64,000 nt of DNA from Erythroxylum novogranatense (GCA_029891385.1 CM057224.1:7936001-8000000); one strand, 5' to 3'. Positions 34,901 to 47,187 are shown, numbered from the stretch's first letter. Notes: a model not told the origin generated them from the sequence alone. Numbers and translations: made by a program.

Positions 34901-37900
34901 ATTCTCCCCTCCTAATAAAAATTTCGTCCTCGAAATTTCATATACGGTTGACCAGAGAATAGGGGAATTGTTTCGATCCATATCTACTGTTTCCCACTTA
35001 TTCCACTACATGACCAATTTCTGTCAAATATACTGAATCAATACAATCAATTACTCTTCTTCCTTTCTCAACCTTTATACTATCATACTGATTTCTCATG
35101 ACTACACGCCATTCTTCACTTTCGTTATCACTAATACATATACCAAATTAAAACAATATTTCCTAATCCGATCTATGTCACACATTCTGAATCCGAATCA
35201 TTTTTTAGGTCTTAAACTGTCTCACCAATCATTAACACCACCGTCACATAGAGGCCATTTAATCATGAATTTAGTTTTCCCCCCATTTACCTTTGTCTCG
35301 CTTATGCATTTTGGCCGAGGCGATACATTATGAAGCATTTCACTTATTGTTTGTCAGATTACACCACTTTAGTATTTAAAACACTAATCTCATCAGATTC
35401 TATAACCTCGATAACGAATCAACTCGACACATTGTCATTAACTTGGATTGCTTAATCCCTATTACCGATTTACTTTACTTATCAACCTTATACACTATTC
35501 AAATGGTGACACCAATATAACAATTGATATGCTCACAACAGTCTAGACTATACATCAATCTCATGTTCCTATGGACTCCAAACATATCAGTCTTACATTT
35601 GACTCCAACAGTCAAGTCTGTTGGTTCATCTCACTTGTAACCATTCGATTTTTTTTATATTCTAAACCATCAATTACTCTTTCGATATACTCTTACTAAA
35701 CCATATTTCCCTGATCGATTCTCGCGATTTTCCTAACAGTCTCTTAGAGGTGTCACCCACATTTCTTACTTCAATCCTAAAGATCATTCACTCAAAATTT
35801 TCATTCATTCACAATTCTTTTATAAGGTTTGCAACATCTAAATTCTCAATTCGGGTTTTTTGCCAATCCTTTTTATACACACCAGTTTCAGAATTCCTAT
35901 AGCAAATAATACTTCCGCTTTGCCCCTTTTGCTAACTCGACAATTTATACGCTAGGTTTAATAACCTTATCGCCCAATTGTAATATTCTGCCGTTAAATT
36001 TTCTGTTCAATCCATTTAATTGCATTTATAGCTTAATACTGAAATACTCAATTACACAATCCTTTTCAAATCTTTCAATTTGCATAGTCACTGACATCTC
36101 CAATTGTTTCTGTACAATTAATGCCTCCAAGCTTCTAAAACAATACTCGGTGCAACAAATTTCAAATCGTCGATCATAATACCGCCCATGAAGTTATACT
36201 TGTCCCTAGGTACAAAAATCACTTTACACAATTTCATCAGATTGCATCATAACCTTTACTGGGACATTTCTATACATGTCGCAAAATCTCCAAATTTCAT
36301 GTATATATATTCTATACAATTTCGCATTTTACCAATACCTCTATTTTCATTTAATCTCCCAATATGCCATGCTCGAACACTAATTCATCCATAATTTACC
36401 TTGGTCCAGCTAGGATTCACTCTTATGAAACTTACAGGATATAAAATTTCCTCAACTGTGCCAATTTATCCTCTTCACTTTTCAAATGCATTCAATCGAT
36501 CATTGATGATCATAGTCACTATCCACTCTAAACACAATTAAAACACTTTACCCTTCTGTAATATAATGAACTCCTTATACCCATGATTGATTTACATAAC
36601 TCTTTAAATATCGAAAATCTCCAATGAGGAACAATTTCTTATAATTTTCTCAATTTCATCATATCATATTCTAACACGTGTTTCCTTTCCTTACCATAAT
36701 TTCTCCACAAAATCCAATTTATTTGCAATAGATCACTGCCTGGATCGAATAAACATTCATCAAATCAATTTCGTACTTTTGGAACATAATTACACAAAAT
36801 ATACTCGAATCTGGCCCTTGCATTAATCACTATTCGATTTAGTCATCTCTTACTATTTTCATCGATATCGCTCACGAAATTTCCAATCATCAACAATCAC
36901 CATAGTTCTTGTCAGTCATTCTCAATGCCTTAGGAAATCGATTTCAAATATACATAATATCCTATGTAGATCAATCTATGTCATAATCCATATAATCAGA
37001 ACATCTCTTTTTTTTAATACTGTTTATTGAGATACATACCACCAAAATCGTTACATCGATATACCAATTAGTCACTTACGCTGATGATACCTCGGTCTCA
37101 TTTGATTTTTGACAATACTCTCTCTTTTGGCATCTGTCCTCACTCGTGAGGATTATGCCACGATCATGTCTTTAACATGTATCAATTTCAATTTATTCCC
37201 AAATAATCACTATAATCATCACATCTTATCTGAAAATATATTCTCATCAATTTACCCATTAGTAGCAGCTTATACCATTAAGAACACTTTAATCATAATT
37301 AACTCTAGATAACCTTTCTCTTTTTGGTACAAATTCTCGATCATGGGGACCTTGCTATAATCATGTCCCTCTTTTATTCCCTCAAGCTCATTACCTATGC
37401 TAACATCATTAACAGTCTCCCTTCTTTCCCCATTTATTATCATAAACACTTTCATTCTATAAGAATCGGACTAGCACTTATCTACTAACTCATTAATTAC
37501 CTCCCATGCCATCTCCATATAAACGAGACAATTACACTTAATATTTTCACTTGCCACGGGGCTGTTAGACTCAGGTGTGTATTTACTCAGGCAAATCAAC
37601 TAAACCTTGGCAACTCTTTCATCTGTCATTTTCATTGCCTTACATTTCAATCCTTTCATTATTCCATCATACCCATGTATGTTCACAATCAAATCCATAT
37701 CATACATAAACAATCATTCTGGATTTTCCCCACTAACATAATTTGACTCAAAGTCATATATCATTATTCATAACTCTCGTCACAGTAATCAAGCTCAATT
37801 GTAACTTCTCAAGATCATAGGACATTTTATTTCCATCCACTTTATACACTTGAAGCCTTGCCATTAACATATCGCTATATTCTTTTTTTTTCCTCAATCA

Positions 37901-38248
37901 TTCCACAACTATATCTTTATTTTTATCCTACATTTAAGGACATATCTCAATGTAACACTTATATCCACTGATACCAATGCACTTAATCTTCTTTTGTCCG
38001 ATCGAACTATACACCTTTTTCTTATTCCACGACATCCACAACTTCCTCTTATCACATTCTAACCTATTCTCATTTCCTCACTATTTCTAACCGCTTAATC
38101 GACTGATACATGCTCGTGCATGTGACTCATATGCTAGATTGGGGATCAGTTATCACTATCTGCCGTGACATAACTTAGATGCATGTGACTTGACACATTT
38201 TTCATAATGCCCATGTACAATCGTACTTCTGGGTTCTGATACCACAAA
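34901..38248 (-). other. L2 internal domain, 3.3 kb, non-coding
   Basis: Starts (plus side) with ATTCTCCCCTCCTAATAAAA, the complement of the purine tract, and ATTTCGTCCTCGAAATTTC, the remnant of a gypsy pol 3' end. It ends with the PBS. No retroviral motif in any frame; longest frames are under 70 codons. It shares with L3 (61133-62206) the PPT-side 300 bp and blocks such as GGCCGAGG(C/T)GA(T/C)ACATT at 35313 and TCCGAATCATTTTTTAGG at 35192. Confidence 0.8.
38229..38244 (-). other. Primer-binding site of L2
   Basis: Minus strand TGGTATCAGAACCCAG: the first 9-10 bases match the complement of initiator tRNA-Met. The following PBS-proximal 110 bp align with L1 19637-19735. Confidence 0.8.
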
Positions 38249-38772
38249 TATAGCATCCCACTCCCGCAAGACCCGAACCTGATATCGATGGTGATATCCG
38301 AGCCCGTGACCCGCGAGGGTGGTATGCTAGAGCAGTCAAACAATTCAAAAACTTGATAATGCATTTTTCTTTTTGAAAACAATCGAGTGCGCAGAAATCA
38401 TTAAACAATTTGGGCCCGCAATATGGAAACATTTTCAATCAAAACAATAATCAAATCACAATACAATATTAATCAGTTGGGGCCCTCTATAACAACAGTA
38501 CAATTATGCGGAAATACAAATTTACACTTAAATTAGAATGACTCAAATGCAGACGTGAACTGATCCCGACTTCAAATTTTGACTCTCTTGCAGTAGTCAT
38601 ACTCCCGTTTCACTAACGGGGTACTCTTCAATTTCTGAAAAATAATTGTAATGTTGGGTGAGTTTGCGAACTCAGTGAGAAACCATCATCGATGGTTCAC
38701 TCAACTCATGCATTCACAATCAATTTCCCAAATATCACATAATCACACAATAGCATTTACAGAATATCACAT
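38249..38772 (-). repeat. L2 5' LTR, truncated at E3 insertion
   Basis: Matches 32112-32637 almost base for base, then stops at the E3 LTR (38773) after ATATCACAT. The uninterrupted 3' LTR continues GCAATTTCC at the same point. Confidence 0.9.
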
Positions 38773-39029
38773 TGATTGAGCCAAGTTTACATTATAAATT
38801 GGCTGCATTTTCATAGCTGCTTATGCATTTGTTGACTCCTAGTTGATGATTTTTGTGCTTAAATTGGTTCCTCATACATAGTTCTTTCAATTTACAATTT
38901 GTCAAAAATTGTCATGATTTAATTCTTATTTCTCCATAATTTTTATTGGGACAATTGATACTGCAAATTGTTATTATTTTATTGCAGGAACAAAGGAGTC
39001 AACGTCAGGAAGTCAACAGTCATTGATCC

Positions 39030-39180
39030 ATCCGCACGTCGCGACGAGTTTTGATCCATACGTCGCGACGAGCAAGTCACTTCCATACGTCGCGGCGAAT
39101 ATTAATTCATACGCCGTAACGAAAGGAGCAAATTCACACGTCATGATTTAATTTTTATTTATACATCGCGACGTACGAGC
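39030..39180 (+). repeat. CGTCGCGACG palindrome island, E3 5' LTR
   Basis: Cores CGTCGCGACG, CGTCGCGACG, CGTCGCGGCG, CGCCGTAACG, CGTCATGA and CATCGCGACG, spaced about 25 bp. The copy in the 3' LTR (47464-47599) keeps a more regular 24-27 bp spacing. Confidence 0.85.
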
Positions 39181-39241
39181 GGATATCCGACCTTTTATGG
39201 AAAGTTTGTCTCATTATTCCAACCCGACCCGCGCCCCATCA

Positions 39242-39249
39242 TATAAAAA
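39242..39249 (+). promoter_or_regulatory. TATA box of the E3 LTR
   Basis: TATAAAAA about 65 bp after the last palindrome of the island. It is repeated in the 3' LTR at 47668-47675 and conserved in E1 and E2. Confidence 0.65.
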
Positions 39250-40288
39250 CTTGTCAATTTTAGGTCATGGGCAGACTTACACACATAGAATCAAGACACA
39301 GAGTCTGGAGACTGGGAGAGGCGCAGATTTTTATTATTCAGGCAGTAGAGAGACGACACCGTCCTTTGACATCGCCTTCACATTTTCATCTCCAACGATT
39401 ACAGCCATCAACATTGTCACAGTTAGTGTCTTCTGCCAACATGAGCATCGTTCCATCTCCAGTATCTGAGGGATCAACCAAAGTCATGCGTGGTTGAGTC
39501 AACCTTCCTCTTGAAGATGTAGCAATGGTTTGAGTTCACGGAAGTTTCAAAGGGGAGTATCATATAGTGTCGAAAGTTTAGTTATATTTGTGTAAAACTC
39601 TGAGTTAGAGATTGCATCGGTGTAGCTAGATTAGCATGGTTATAGTTTAATCATGTGTTGAACACTATGTTGAGATTTGGACAAAGTAATTTGTAGAACT
39701 TTTGATGTTTAATATATGAAGTTTCATATATGTCGTTGGATATTGCATTTACGGTCTTCATCTGCCTTGTTGTGTTTGATTGAGATTGTTGAGTTTTATC
39801 CAATTGACCGATTGCAATTGCTTGTCCATTTTCACACTAAGGTTTTTAACAAAGATTTGAATAATGGAGTTCATTAATTAAATCTTTGGACCTAAAGAGT
39901 CTTTTAGGTTGATCTTTCGAAACTTAGTGGATTGTGTCCCTAAAATCAATTTTGAACCGTGATAGCTCGCGCCATTTTCAAGAGGATTTCTATCAATTTG
40001 ATTTTCTATCTTACCCTTGTTAATTGCATTATTCCTAAAATTCCAAAATATTCTTTATACTTTTGTCTATCTTGATTACTTTATCATTTTGACCAAAATA
40101 CCAAACCCCATTTTATCAACTTCAATTGCAATTTTTGACATTTAGGCTAGGTTAGACCATTTTTATTTGGTTCCAATTAAGTGAGACGACCCGCGGTTGC
40201 ATTCTATACCGCAATCTTAGAATTTCTTTTATTTGACCGGTTTCCAAGGATCGATCGTAAGATCGCATCGACAGAGCCGTGATCAAAT

Positions 40289-40306
40289 TGGCGCCGTTGC
40301 CGGGGA
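40289..40306 (+). other. Primer-binding site of E3 (tRNA-Asp)
   Basis: TGGCGCCGTTGCCGGGGA is an 18-base perfect complement of the 3' end of plant tRNA-Asp(GUC). It lies three bases after the LTR end. Confidence 0.92.
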
Positions 40307-40619
40307 ACCCAGAAATTGGTTTACCGTCGGATAGCCATTGTCATTCATTTGAATTGTCGTTGATAATCGGAATCATTGTTTTTGTTTGCATTTAGTATAG
40401 TTTGATTTTTACGCTTGTTCATAGTATAGGTTTGATTCCCCTTTGCACACGCATACATCATACTTTGATTTTTGTCTCTTACTTTGCACTTTTTTTTTCA
40501 CACATACACACTCATACATCCATACTCTCGCATTCATCGCATTTCACTTTTATCCGATCTTGTGTGACTGTGAGCAATTTTGTTACCATTCATTTTATTT
40601 GTGGATTGATTTTTTGTGC
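40307..40619 (+). other. E3 leader
   Basis: Untranslated region between PBS and the gag ATG. Unlike E1 and E2, it has no CGTCGCGACG-type palindromes; CA/CAT-rich text instead. An upstream in-frame ATG at 40443 exists, but alignment with E1 and E2 favours the start at 40620. Confidence 0.6.
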
Positions 40620-42500
40620 ATGCCCAGGAGAGGTAGACTTGTTCAATTCCAACCTGAAGTTGAGAGACATTTGAGGAGACTTAGGAAAGAGAGGAAAGAA
40701 CAAAAGAGAAAGAAAATAGTTGAGCGAGATAGTGAGAATATGGCTGAGAACCCAAACATTTTCCCAAATCCTGATTTTCCCGTTCACCAACCTAGAAATG
40801 GGACTAATGGAGGAAATGGTGAGCATGAGAGAGTGGGAAAGAACAATGAGAACCAGAGACGTAGGACAATTAGGGAAGCTACAACATCTGACGTGCATTA
40901 TGATCCATTTACTGTTGCTTGCCCTAATTTTGATGTAAATTTTGAGATTAAAGGTTTGTTAATTAATTCTCTTCCTAAATTTCATGGTGGCAGGAGAAGA
41001 TCCATACATGCACCTACAGGCTTTGACAATGATCTGCCAGAGTATGAAGCCGATAGGAGCTCCTTTAGATCAAGTGTTGTGGAAGGTATTCCATTTTTCC
41101 TTGGAAGGGAAGGCACGAGAGTGGTACATGAGTCTTCCGAGGCATGTGGCTAATGCCTATCATAGTTGGGCCAACCTGAGGAAAGCATTTTTGGAGAAAT
41201 ATTTTCCAGCCTCCAGGACATCTTCGATGAGGAAGGAAATCTATTCAGCCCGCCAGATTATGATGAGTCATCAGATGACTATTGGAACCGCTTCCAAGAT
41301 CTTTCGTCTGATGCCCCCATCACTAAATTCCTGATGAACAATTGGTGCAATATTTTATGATGGGTTGAAGAGTCAAGAGAAAGGTATGCTAGATGTTGCA
41401 TCTGGAGGATCATTGATTGACCTTACTGCATTGGAAGCGTGGGACTTGATTAAGAAGATGGCCCTCAACCATCAACAGTACAGTGTGAGAGATTCCAGAG
41501 GATTGAATGAATTGGAGCTTTGACAGCTCAAGCAAAGAGAATGGAAAGTCCGGAAACAAAGTGGATTCACTGGAGAACAGGATAACATCACAGTTGTCCT
41601 GTATCACTGCAGAGTTGAAGAACTTGAATGTGCATCGCCCATCATCTTCTACTGAAATTACTGCACCCAGTTATGATAATTGTGGGTCGGTGATGCACAT
41701 TTCAAGTGTTTGTCCTGGACGATATGAAGAGGTGTCTACTGTATCCGGAAGAGTTAATCGAAGGGACCCTTACTCTAACACATACAATGAGGGATGGAAG
41801 TCTAATCCGAGATTTGGTTGGAGGAATGAAGAGAACAGGGCCCCAAACAGATTCTCACAAGGGGGAGGAGCTGGTACTTCCACTAGCCAGTTCGAATCAA
41901 CAAAGAAGCTCTAATAGTTCCCCAAAAGAAGACACTCAATCAACTCCTTCACAAGATGATGACATTGATGAAGGAAGAGAGGATTCTATCGCTAACCGGT
42001 TTAATGTTATTGCTTTCTTATTCAAAGCAGATTCCTCAAAGATCGCCGCTAGATTCAATGCCTTGGAAAGAGAATGGAACAATGGGAGATCAAGCGAGAA
42101 CATCAATTCCTATGTCACTTAGTTGTCCAACAACATGAGTGAAAATCAGGCAAAAAGCAGTGGGACCATTCCTTCCAATACTGTGATGAACCCGAAGAGT
42201 TTGAATGCCATTGCCCTCAGGAGTGGGAAGCAAGTGAGGTTTAAGCCTCAAGATGATGAAGAAGCATGTGATGATGAGATCGAGAGTGAGCCAGTATCCC
42301 CACCACAGGATAAGGTTAAGAAATCAGAAAGTGTGAGGGAAGAAGAGCTTTTGAGAGAGAAAAAGCATGCTTCAAGAAACAAGGGAACTACTTCAGAGAG
42401 TTCCAATGATCAAGCAAAAAGTGGAGAATCGAGCAAGCAATCCAGCAAAGGTAAGGAGGTAAGTATTCAAGACCTCCTTTTCCTAATTCATATTTGATGA
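40620..42500 (+). pseudogene. gag of E3 (Athila-like), frameshifted
   Basis: ATG at 40620 gives MPRRGRLVQFQPEVERHLRR, a basic N-terminus. Frame changes near 40985, 41255, 41345 and 41510 break the gag core, whose parts remain clear: AGEDPYMHLQAL, SLEGKAREWYMSLPRHVANA, HSWANLRKAFLEKYFPASR, DYWNRFQDLSS, SLIDLTALEAWDLIKKMAL. The zinc knuckle near 41665-41710 has lost its first cysteine (YDNCGSVMHISSVC). The charged linker (KSLNAIALRSGKQV, 42193 on) leads into protease. It would package element RNA. Some frameshifts may be sequencing error rather than decay. Confidence 0.85.
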
Positions 42501-42689
42501 GCAAGCTTAAATGAAAATAACATGAAAAGAAATCATTGACTTGTTTGGGAAAGTTGAAGTGAATGTGCCTTTGCTTGATTTAGTGAAGCGAGTTCGCCTA
42601 TGCAAAATATTTGAAAGATTTATGCACTAACAAGAGGAAGTTTAGCCAAATGAGAGAGTGCAAGTGAGCTCAAATGTTTCACTTTGTTC

Positions 42690-43358
42690 AAGCCGCAAAT
42701 ACTGCAAGTGTCAAGACCTGGATCTTTACCATCCCTTGCATCTTAGGGAAAGTGACCATAGGTAGAGCTTTGCTAGATCTAGGGCAGCGATAAATGTGAT
42801 ACCTAAGTCGCTTTATGATGCCTTAGAGTGAAGAGTATTGCCTACATCTGTTGTCCTCCGGTTGGCCGATAGATCATTTAGGCATCCAAGGGTATCATCG
42901 AGGACATCTTGGTCCAGTTAAGGGTTTAGTATTTCCCGCTGATTTTATGTGCTTGATATGTCTTTCGAAGTTGTGCAGATACTTCCTTAATTTCTGACGA
43001 TCCTTTTTATGGATCATGCGAGCACAATGATAAGCATGAAAGAAGGTAAGATCACCATGGAGGTAGGTGACCAAAGAGTGAGCTTTAATATGTATGAGGC
43101 AATGAAGCACCCACATGAAGATTATTCCCCGCTGGAGTGAACATGCTTGATCTGCTTGTTGACGATGCATGTAATGATTTTGCACAAACATTCACATCGT
43201 CTACTGACACTCTCCCTGGAGAACATTTGCTTGCTGATGATTTTGTAGGAGCGACTTCAAGTCGGGTGTTGAACATGGAGTTGTATAAGAGCCCAGCTGT
43301 TGGGATGAAGCTCGGATTTCAGTCGGGTGATCATCCTAAGTGTCAGGACCCACCATGA
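42690..43358 (+). pseudogene. Aspartic protease of E3 (Athila/Tat type)
   Basis: Decayed but continuous domain: KVTIGRALLDLG with one base missing at the active-site loop, then AAINVIPKSLYDAL, VVLRLADRSFRHP, DFYVLDMSFE-like text, STMISMKEGKITMEVGDQRV, SFNMYEAMKHPHEDYS, and an acidic tail (43137-43358) ending MKLGFQSGDHPKCQDPP and a stop. The DLG triad is normal for Athila/Tat. In autonomous relatives reverse transcriptase follows this tail; here the next feature is a purine tract. Confidence 0.8.
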
Positions 43359-43451
43359 GACCAGGTTGTTTCTCTACCTGCATTCTTATTTTATTCATCC
43401 ATCCTGCTTGGAAGTGATGAAAATTTTTGTGTTGCATGAATATCTTCATTA

Positions 43452-43464
43452 AGTGTGGGGGAGA
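43452..43464 (+). other. PPT-like tract after protease (E3)
   Basis: AAGTGTGGGGGAG, the same tract as at 1612-1597 in E1. Two similar tracts follow at 45835 and 47188. Confidence 0.65.
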
Positions 43465-44382
43465 AACCGAGCCAGTAGATTAGCTCTAATTAGGTAAGAT
43501 TTCTGTTCATTGTTCGAATAAATTACTTTCACTTTGTTAGCTTTACAATTTTTTTTTGAAGAAGCATGATATTGCTGGAAGGATTGATTTCTGGGAGATT
43601 GATTGTTTTTAGATTGATTGTTTCGGATTAAGTCAGTTTTGTGTTTCATTTTACATTCGATTCGATTACGTGTGCTGGCAAATTTTGATTTATACATCGC
43701 GACGTGCCTTGTTTTTATTTACGTCGTGACGTATTTTAATTCATACGTCGTGACGTGCCTCGTTTCATTTGACGCTCACGTCGCGACGTGGTACATTTAT
43801 ACGCCGCGACGCCCCAACGGTTGAAATACCCTTGTTGCCCTTACGTCCCGCGGTTTTGCGCTTATCCGAGTCCTTTTGTCTTTTTACCTCGCGACGCCTC
43901 ATTTCCTTTCGCCGCTTTCTTCTTCTTCTTCTTCTCCTTCCTTTCTTATTCTCTTCTTTTCCCGCCGCCGAATCGCCTCGCTCTCTCGTTCTCCTCTGCT
44001 TTCTTTGTGTCCGCCGCCTCACCGTGCCCTCCGTTTCGCCGCCTCCTTTATTGCATCCTTGATATTTGTAAGTGTCCCATTGTCCTTCGTTTTTTTCTTT
44101 TCGCTTTCCTTGTTAGAGTTTTTGAGTTATGTTTTCGCGACGACGCGATTGCTCGCCGTGTTACGCTCGAATGTTACACGTCGCGATTTAAAGCATAGCC
44201 CTCGCCGCGACGCATTTAATTTTTTTTGCTCGTCACGACGCCTCGCTGCACGTCGCGACATCTGGATAAATATTTTGTCTCGTCGCGATGTCTCGCCACT
44301 GTGTCGCGATTTAGGTGGCTGATTTTACTTAACTCTTTATTGATTTGTTTTTGCTGTTCTGTTTCTTTTTGTTTGCAGGATA
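43465..44382 (+). other. E3 spacer between protease and ORF2, palindrome-rich
   Basis: No conserved ORF. CG palindrome islands at 43690-43815 (CATCGCGACGTG, CGTCGTGACG, CGTCGCGACG, CGCCGCGACG) and 44135-44320 (GCGACGACGCG, CGTCGCGATT, CGCCGCGACG, CGTCACGACG, CGTCGCGACA, CGTCGCGATG) bracket a TC-rich run (43915-43960). Serine/phenylalanine-rich frames through this run (43769-44322) are compositional. The ORF2 ATG follows at 44383. Confidence 0.65.
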
Positions 44383-45663
44383 TGCCTCACATCCCCTTCT
44401 CATGTCCTTCCCTCTCCCTCAAACTCGCTGGATGAGTTTATGTCTGCTCCACCTGTTTCCCCTCACCACTCTGTCTCTCCACCTTCCTTAGGAGTTTTCT
44501 CCACTCATTCTCCCTCTCCTCAGCCCTCAAATTCTTCACACCACCACCCTCCCTACCCATTCCACTTCCTTCAGATGATCTGAGTATGTTGCCTTGGCCG
44601 CTAAAACTGCGACCAGGGCCATTCTCAAGGAGAAACCTTTTCCTTTCACCCCCCACGACAACCCTTTCGTCCGCAAACTCTTTTATCTAAACCTAACCCA
44701 CCTCGCCCATCCTCGCACCTCCGGGAACCTCACCTTCGTCCATCAGTTCTACACCTATGCCCGTCATTATGGTACCTACGGAATCCACTTCCGTGGTGTC
44801 TCCATTCCCCGAGCTTTCACTTCTATCACCATTCGGGAGCACTATCATCTTCCTCCCACACCCCGTTGCCACTACTCGGAACTCATACATGAGTACCCTT
44901 GGGATGATGTTCTTCGTACTCTCTGCCCTGAGGGTATTGAATGGTATCAACCCAGGGGCGCTCAGCGTTATATCCGCCGCGCCGACCTTCGCTCTGAAGC
45001 CCGTCCGTGGCTTCATTTTATTTGCAACAACATCCTTCCTACCTCCCACCTGGCCATGGTTCCCAAGGAGTAGGCCCTTTACATTTACCTGCTGATGGTC
45101 GGTCGGCCAGTCAACCTCGCCCATGCCATCACCTCCGCCTTTCGTCAATGCGTCCTCTCCACCAACATCAACCATTCCCTAATATTTCCCCATCTCATCA
45201 CTGACATGTTCCGGGCCTATCGGGTTCTGGAACATCTGACCGACCTTACCTTTGCGCCTGCTCCTGCCTTTCGTTACATTCGTCTCCGTCAACCTCGCCG
45301 CCCACATACACCACATGATCCTTCCCCACCTTCTCCTCCCTCCCCTACCCCCATTCCTTCTTCTCCTCTTCCCCCTGCTCCTGCTTCCTCTTTTTTTGCC
45401 CCTCCATCCGAGGCTTCGCCTCGTGACCCTATCCCTCCATCACCTTCCCCTTCTACCCGTCCTGATTCCATCGACCTGCTCCACGACAACTTACGTCGCA
45501 TCGAGGCACAGATGGCGACTGACCGCCTGTTTTACCATTCAATGTTTACACTCATTGCAGATCGCCTACAGTTGCCACTTCCTCCCGTGACCATGATCTT
45601 TGGTGACCCAATACTTCCCACAACGCTCCTCTGGACCCGCCAGCTGATGATCCTTCGGCCTAG
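44383..45663 (+). CDS. ORF2 of E3: putative plant transposon protein family (one internal stop, frameshifts)
   Basis: ATG at 44383 (MPHIPFS, compare MPRMKQA in E1). The N-terminal 70 codons are frameshifted. From 44594 one frame is open to TAG at 45071-45073 and then continues in the same frame to about 45620. Key blocks: DNPFVRKLFYLNLTHLAHP, GNLTFVHQFYTYARHYGTYG, HFRGVSIPRAFTSITIREHY, HEYPWDDVLRTLCPEGIEWY, RPWLHFICNNILPTSH, and after the stop LLMVGRPVNLAHAI. A proline-rich segment (45300-45480) and a short helical tail (LLHDNLRRIEAQMATD) follow. This resembles the Pfam 'putative plant transposon protein' domain; no activity is established. The single stop replacing an expected charged or polar residue suggests recent loss or a sequencing error. 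Confidence 0.75.
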
Positions 45664-47187
45664 TTTTGTCTTTTTGTTCTTTTCTTTTCTTGTATTTCTT
45701 TTCTTTTGTTTCCTTTTCTTTTGTTTCTCTTGTACTTTCCTTATTCCAGTAAATGATCAATCTTTCATTTTGGTGCCATGTTCTTCTTATTTTTCCTTCC
45801 TTTCCATTTTCATTGAGGACAATGTGTGTTTCAAGTGTGGGAGAACTTTTTCTCCATTTATCTTTCCTATTGCATGACTGTTGACATTATATTTATGACT
45901 TGTTGGCCAATTGATGCATTCTGCTGATAAACTTGGTGAATTTTTCATCTTTCTGTCATTCTGCATTTTTTCGCTTCTTCTGATTGCGTATACGTCGCGA
46001 CGTCACCCTTCTTACGTCGCGACGTCCGCACGTTTCGACGTTTGCTTCTGCCCGTCGCGACGTCATACTTATGCATGAATGATTCTGTGCTTAATTCTTC
46101 CACTCATTTCAAATTTCTCTTGCACTGGACTTTTGTGGCTTTTGTTTTCAAAGTTTTTACTAGTTTCAAAATGATGCTTGAGTTTTTGAAAACACCTCCT
46201 ATTCTTTTAATAATAATTGAATTGGCAAAATTTTGCTCTTCAATTTTTCAAAACACGTTGAATGGAAGCATGCTAACAAAGTAGCATTTTAAGTTTTTGA
46301 GACTTGAGATTGTGCATAGAGACAATACCCTTGTTGGAAGGATATTGAGCCCAAATTTTCTTCTATCTTTGTGTGCGTCTGCTTATTTCATTCTTCTCTA
46401 GAACTTGTTTTAATTCTTAATTGAAGCTTAATGGATTAGATTTTTGTTGATATGATAGAGGCGTTCTTTCCTCCACCCTTGTCCCAAGCACTGTCCCCAT
46501 ATATTTATCCCTTACTAGCCCTTTGAGCCTTCTTTGTATGAGCATTTGCATTCATATTTTTATGGTGTCATTAGTTATTAGTTATTTTGCTTCGTTATCT
46601 TTCATAAATTAAAAAAAAATTCAAAAAGGGAACAAAAAGTGTTTTCATTAAAAAAACAAAAAACAAAAAAAACAAAAAAAAGCAAGCTCAATAACAATTT
46701 ATGCAGCATATTTTGCATGAATAGAAAATAAAGAAACGTTCTGTTTATGGCATCAATTCTTTGTTTAGTGCATGTGCTCATACTATTCTTTCTTTCTTTC
46801 ACTTCATCCATTCATTTAGCCTTCCGTACATTACAACCCTAAAAGTCCTCTTGATCTTTGAAATGATAGTTTTTGTAGTGGAGAAATAGAATTGACACAA
46901 GCCTATGGTAGGAGATGAATTAAGCAGACTGAGAGCAAAAATATCCCTACACACAAGTGAGCTGAGCGCAAACACTATATCTTGAGTGGTTCTCTTTTGT
47001 TCAATCTCTTGTTCTTGAACTCTTTCAATGTTTGTTTTAGTAGCACTCTTTCATTCTGCTGTGGTTGAATTCTTGGGAAATGGATTGAGTCAATGTCCTT
47101 TTATTGTTTTAAGCATGGGTAGATATTTTCTATTCCTCTTGTATTCTTTTTGACTCTTGTAAACTTTTTCCAGGAGTACAAAGGTCT
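45664..47187 (+). other. E3 3' tail, non-coding
   Basis: T-rich start, then GAGGACAATGTGTGTTTC and AAGTGTGGGAGAA (45835-45847), the classic wording that closes Athila/Tat coding regions. A palindrome island follows at 45990-46070 (CGTCGCGACG three times plus CGTTTCGACG), then AT-rich DNA with A-runs at 46608-46682. No protein-coding evidence. Confidence 0.65.

Larger units (their letters stand above)
32112..38772 (-). mobile_element. L2: LARD-like non-coding element (5' LTR cut by E3)
   Basis: On the minus strand: 5' LTR remnant (38772-38249), PBS (38244-38229), 3348 bp internal region, purine tract, complete 3' LTR (34900-32112). The 3' LTR abuts T1 RNase H, so L2 inserted there. The matching right flank is not found because the rest of the 5' LTR is missing beyond E3. 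Internal length is almost that of L1 (3348 versus 3293 bp). Confidence 0.88.
38773..40285 (+). repeat. E3 5' LTR, 1513 bp
   Basis: Starts TGATTGAGCCAAG and ends GTGATCA before the PBS. Its first about 700 bp match 47202-47899 with few changes. It contains the palindrome island (39030-39180), TATA box (39242-39249), and a U5 with CTCGTTAAG-related text. ORFs at 39197-39497 are repeated in the 3' LTR and read through the R/U5 region; no protein family recognised. Confidence 0.92.

Noticed and set aside
34901..38248. Decayed gag-pol in the L2 internal region
   Set aside because: Apart from the pol 3'-end remnant beside the PPT, no gag, protease, RT or integrase motif could be found in any frame; length matches the non-coding L1 domain.
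40289..40306. tRNA gene
   Set aside because: Only the 18-base complement of the tRNA-Asp 3' end is present; it is a primer-binding site.
43769..44322. Overlapping serine/phenylalanine/arginine-rich ORFs
   Set aside because: Products of a TC-rich run and CG palindromes in the E3 spacer; E1 does not conserve them.
44693..45175. 160-codon minus-strand ORF
   Set aside because: Exact antisense of ORF2, which has the recognisable protein family on the plus strand.
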